A stretch of DNA of 7,177 nt from Chloroflexota bacterium. GTDB taxonomy: Bacteria > Chloroflexota > Dehalococcoidia > JACQGW01. Location of the stretch: the NCBI GenBank assembly GCA_016199325.1, contig JACQGW010000412.1:1-7177 (forward strand), in the 5' to 3' direction. The notes under the pieces were generated by a model, which saw nothing but the letters and a program-made list of their open reading frames with translations, was not told where the DNA came from and did not search any database. How positions within the stretch are numbered: the stretch's first letter is position 1; each line of letters begins with the position of its first letter. Both the position numbers and the translations under genes were made by a program. This document shows, one piece after another, positions 5,685-7,177 of the stretch.

Positions 5685-5857
5685 TCAGCGTGGCTGAGCA
5701 AATGCGGTGGGATCGATGCAGGTGATTACCCGGACGGCGTCGAATCCGGTGTGGGTCGAGATGATGTCCCGGATCTGGCGACGTAGCATCACCGCAATGG
5801 ATGAGGCGATCCGGCGGCATACAGCGGCACGTTCGTATCGATGAATACCGGGCTCAT
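5685..5857 (-). pseudogene. vapC: vapC (PIN-domain toxin) remnant with internal deletion
   Basis: VapC toxins are PIN-domain ribonucleases of about 130-140 residues that cleave tRNA or rRNA. The minus strand starts ATG at 5857, overlapping the antitoxin stop as ATGA, the usual VapBC coupling. It reads MSPVFIDTNVPLYAAGSPHPLR, a perfect PIN start with the first catalytic Asp, and then hits TGA at 5791-5789. In another frame the same strand reads AVMLRRQIRDIISTHTGFDAV, then an ITCIDPTAF-type tail, ending with TGA at 5687-5685; this matches the usual last about 34 residues of a PIN toxin. The roughly 75-80 middle residues, with the other acidic catalytic positions, are missing and the two ends are out of frame. 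The junction lies near 5785-5800. It cannot make a working nuclease. Confidence 0.8.
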
Positions 5858-6108
5858 GGAAGACCGGCTCCCATGTGCGCTTCCTCAATCTCCTTCTTCA
5901 TCACCGCCCAGTCGGCCACGGGCGCCTCGATCTGGAAAAGGTCCTCGGCTGCATGGAGCCGCGCCTGCCGATCCTGCTCCAGGAGCAGATCGATGGCCTC
6001 ACGGACGAGTTGGCCAATCGAAATGCCACGCCGGCGAGCCACCTCGCGGAGCATCTGGAGCGTCTGCGTCGGCAACCGCACCTCGAGTCGCTCGTTCAGT
6101 GGCGGCAT
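5854..6108 (-). CDS. vapB: VapB-like ribbon-helix-helix antitoxin
   Basis: An 84-residue DNA-binding antitoxin. The N-terminal ribbon-helix-helix domain spans about residues 6-45: strand RLEVRLP, helix TLQMLREVARRRG, the turn ISIG, and helix QLVREAIDLLLEQ. The C-terminal tail, ending ADWAVMKKEIEEAHMGAGLP, is of the kind that wraps around a VapC toxin. The start is well supported: GGGGAGG (6120-6114) lies 5 nt before the ATG. The stop overlaps the vapC start by 4 nt. Such antitoxins repress their own operon; the palindrome GTACGGTTCCGTAC directly upstream of the ribosome binding site is a likely operator. The open frame is intact although its toxin partner is destroyed, so it could persist as an orphan regulator or an anti-addiction gene. 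Confidence 0.8.
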   Translation of the reverse strand: MPPLNERLEVRLPTQTLQMLREVARRRGISIGQLVREAIDLLLEQDRQARLHAAEDLFQIEAPVADWAVMKKEIEEAHMGAGLP

Positions 6109-6120
6109 GGTGACCTCCCC

Positions 6121-6134
6121 GTACGGTTCCGTAC
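6121..6134. promoter_or_regulatory. Candidate operator upstream of the VapB-like antitoxin
   Basis: GTACGG-TT-CCGTAC is a perfect 6-bp inverted repeat with a 2-bp centre, abutting the antitoxin Shine-Dalgarno. Ribbon-helix-helix antitoxins typically autorepress by binding short palindromes of this kind in the leader of their own operon. Binding here is inferred. Confidence 0.5.
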
Positions 6135-6143
6135 CTCACTTAG

Positions 6144-6215
6144 AAACTATCTCATAATGCACCAGAACGTCCTCAGCGGCGCTGAGAGCCATTTCTGAGC
6201 GATTTGAGATAGTTT
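6144..6215. repeat. 72-bp imperfect palindrome (MITE remnant or structured intergenic element)
   Basis: AAACTATCTCA (6144-6154) and its exact reverse complement TGAGATAGTTT (6205-6215) form 11-bp ends. The centre CTCAGC-GGC-GCTGAG (6172-6186) is a perfect hairpin, and the intermediate arms of 17 and 18 nt are partly complementary. The symmetry suggests a small non-autonomous element or hairpin placed between the two divergent TA operons. No flanking target duplication is evident. Confidence 0.5.
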
Positions 6216-6307
6216 ACGGAAGAATCGTAGGGCAAGGTGGTAGCGTCGATCAAGATCCGGGTCACAGTGGCCGACGCCGCTCGGTCACAACGCGTCGAGT
6301 TGTTCCC

Positions 6308-6336
6308 TTGCTGATCCTGTGTCACTGATGTATTAT
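6308..6336 (+). promoter_or_regulatory. Promoter of the AbrB-Doc operon
   Basis: TTGCTG (6308-6313) and TATTAT (6331-6336) are separated by 17 nt. The predicted start is near 6343, giving a leader of about 40 nt. Confidence 0.6.
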
Positions 6337-6365
6337 CTGTAGTAGTTACTTCTGATGTATATACA
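6325..6365 (+). promoter_or_regulatory. Candidate operator elements of the AbrB-Doc operon
   Basis: The 9-mer CTGATGTAT is repeated at 6325-6333 (overlapping the -10) and 6352-6360, 27 bp apart. Between and beside the copies lie AGTA-GT-TACT (6341-6350) and the 10-bp palindrome TGTATATACA (6356-6365). This cluster straddles the predicted transcription start, the expected place for antitoxin autoregulation. AT-rich palindromes suit AbrB-fold proteins. Binding is inferred. Confidence 0.45.
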
Positions 6366-6382
6366 CCCACTGGAGGTGCCCC

Positions 6383-6598
6383 GTGATTCAGCAGAAGCTT
6401 CGAAAGGTCGGCAACAGCTACGTCGTCACGATCCCGAAGGAGGAGGTCGAGCGGCGGGGCCTACGGGAGGGGCAGTTGCTCGCCGTTCAAATTGCCCCGC
6501 TGGAGGTCCGGCCGGCGCTAACGCCCGAACTGCGTGAAGCGTTCGAGGCAAGCTGGCGTCGGAACGAGCGTGGCTACCGCTATCTGGCCGGGCGCTGA
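6383..6598 (+). CDS. AbrB/MazE-like (SpoVT-AbrB fold) antitoxin
   Basis: A 71-residue DNA-binding antitoxin. Residues 1-45 show the swapped-hairpin AbrB signature: QQKLRKVGNSYVVTIPKEEVERRGLREGQLLAVQI, where KxGNS and the TIPKE turn are typical. The remaining 26 residues, with PELREAFEASWRRNERGYRYLAGR, form a Trp/Arg-rich toxin-binding tail. It starts at GTG 6383, supported by GGAGG (6372-6376) at 6-nt spacing. It ends 12 nt before the Doc-like gene, so the two are co-transcribed. In Phd/Doc-type modules the antitoxin may be Phd, AbrB or another fold; the AbrB+Doc pairing is a known variant. It should neutralise Doc and repress the operon. Confidence 0.82.
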   Translation: MIQQKLRKVGNSYVVTIPKEEVERRGLREGQLLAVQIAPLEVRPALTPELREAFEASWRRNERGYRYLAGR

Positions 6599-6610
6599 GG
6601 CAGGACTCAT

Positions 6611-7021
6611 ATGCAGCCGGCTGAAGAGATCCGTTACCTCGCGTTGGCAGATGTGGTCGCCCTCCACCAGATCGTGATGGAGCGGACCGGCTTTGCGCCT
6701 GCGCCGCTTCGTGATGAGGGATTGCTTGAGTCAGCGATCCTGCGGCCTCAGATGGCGGCGCACTACGAAGAGGCAGATCTCGTTCGCCAGTGCGCGCTGC
6801 TCGCAGTCGGTATCGCCCAGGCACAGGCGTTTCTTGACGGCAACAAGCGAACCGCCTACGCAGCGGCCGACGTTTTCCTGCGATTGAACGGCTGGGCGTT
6901 TTCTGGTGATCCGGTGGAACTGGGCGAACAACTGGAGGCCGTTGCGACTCGAACGGACAGCCTCGACGCCGCAACCGACCGCTTCGAGCAGTGGCTGAGG
7001 AAGCAGATCGGGCAGGAGTGA
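6611..7021 (+). CDS. doc: Doc-like Fic-fold toxin with the catalytic His replaced by Gln
   Basis: Doc (death on curing) proteins are Fic-fold kinases that phosphorylate EF-Tu and stop translation. The 136 residues, the usual size, show ALADVVALHQIVMERTG at the N-terminus, LRDEGLLESAILRPQ (33-47) and the core motif AQAFLDGNKRTA (71-82). In the family this core reads HxF(x)DGNKR, and the His is the catalytic residue. Here the position two before Phe74 is Gln72 (CAG at 6824-6826), a change that needs only one base from a His codon. All other loop residues (Asp76, Gly77, Asn78, Lys79, Arg80) are kept. The open frame is complete, so this looks like an intact but catalytically impaired toxin, or one with altered chemistry. 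It starts at ATG 6611, 12 nt after the antitoxin, with a weak upstream AGGCAGGA. Confidence 0.82.
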   Translation: MQPAEEIRYLALADVVALHQIVMERTGFAPAPLRDEGLLESAILRPQMAAHYEEADLVRQCALLAVGIAQAQAFLDGNKRTAYAAADVFLRLNGWAFSGDPVELGEQLEAVATRTDSLDAATDRFEQWLRKQIGQE

Positions 7022-7025
7022 CGGG

Positions 7026-7075
7026 GGAGCTCGTAGGAACTCGTGGGAGCTCGTGGGAGCTCGTGGGAGCTCGTG
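7026..7075 (+). repeat. Decamer tandem array after the Doc-like gene
   Basis: Five consecutive 10-bp units read GGAGCTCGTA, GGAACTCGTG and then three identical GGAGCTCGTG copies. The array starts 4 nt after the toxin stop codon and runs directly into GGAACGCCGG (7076-7085), the same motif that follows the heptamer array after korB. Confidence 0.8.
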
Positions 7076-7110
7076 GGAACGCCGGCATGCTGCGTCCCCC
7101 GCTCTGTCAC

Positions 7111-7177
7111 GAGTCCCCTGAAAAAAGCCGGATCGCGCGTATCCGACTGGCGGAAACACTCGTGAAATCGGTGCTCA
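7111..7177. mobile_element. MITE-like element, copy B (inverted, cut by window end)
   Basis: It begins GAGTCCCCTGAAAAAAGCC, the same terminal sequence as the right end of copy A read in reverse complement. Bases 7111-7174 match the reverse complement of 5561-5624 at 60 of 64 positions without gaps; the last 3 bases of the window differ. About a third of the element lies beyond the window. It contains the same GCCGGAT hairpin, which on the minus strand would be followed by a T-run and could terminate leftward transcription. Confidence 0.65.

Noticed and set aside
5571..5774. tRNA or other structural RNA gene in the gap after korB
   Set aside because: Hairpins present belong to dispersed repeats; no cloverleaf or GTTCRANNC T-arm context was found.
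5685..5888. 67-residue hypothetical protein on the minus strand
   Set aside because: Its C-terminal half is the out-of-frame 3' end of vapC and its N-terminal half reads vapB/vapC start sequence in the wrong frame, so it is better explained as a pseudogene.
7026..7075. CRISPR-like array
   Set aside because: Units are 10 bp and directly adjacent without spacers; this is a simple tandem repeat.
6426..7159. Minus-strand frames opposite the AbrB-Doc operon and the decamer array
   Set aside because: Repetitive translations (ELPRAPTSS-type) of the tandem array and antisense of real genes.

Overview
The window is GC-rich DNA (about 65% by eye) from a bacterium. Gene content and sequence style (an NFACT/RqcH-type protein, a purple-acid-phosphatase-like exoenzyme, a two-gene KorAB operon, many short dispersed palindromic repeats) suggest a Chloroflexota-like soil or thermophile-related lineage. 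That assignment is inference from general familiarity, not from a marker gene.

Layout, left to right. (1) 1-1285 is a scar region. The 3' half of an NFACT-family (RqcH-like) gene has a roughly 47-bp dispersed palindrome sitting at its 5' side. It is butted directly against the last quarter of an inositol-monophosphatase-family gene. Both look like remnants. (2) 1327-2532 is an intact secreted metallophosphoesterase with all purple acid phosphatase-type metal motifs, behind its own -35/-10 promoter. (3) 2560-5265 is an intact operon for a 2-oxoacid:ferredoxin oxidoreductase. It has a fused gamma-alpha subunit (korA-like) and a beta subunit (korB-like) that overlap by 8 nt. A clear TTGGCA-N17-TACAAT promoter precedes a roughly 108-nt leader that can fold. 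(4) 5266-5684 holds no gene. It is a mosaic of dispersed repeats: a heptamer array, a terminator-like hairpin, a second heptamer array, an 81-bp palindrome with perfect 30-bp arms, and a 100-bp MITE-like element with about 19-bp terminal inverted repeats and a perfect 7-bp flanking duplication. (5) 5685-7021 carries two divergent toxin-antitoxin modules: VapBC-type on the minus strand and AbrB/Doc-type on the plus strand. A 273-bp intergenic region between them carries palindromes and a good promoter. (6) 7026-7177 holds a decamer array and the start of a second, inverted copy of the same 100-bp MITE, cut by the window end.

The most interesting signal is that both antitoxins look intact while both toxins look disarmed. 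vapC keeps only its first about 22 and last about 34 codons, out of frame with each other. The Doc protein is full length but has Gln where the Fic/Doc catalytic His should be. This pair of disarmed modules is enclosed by two inverted MITE copies. No previously undescribed multi-gene system is evident. The novelty lies in the repeat mosaic and the decaying or repurposed TA pair.
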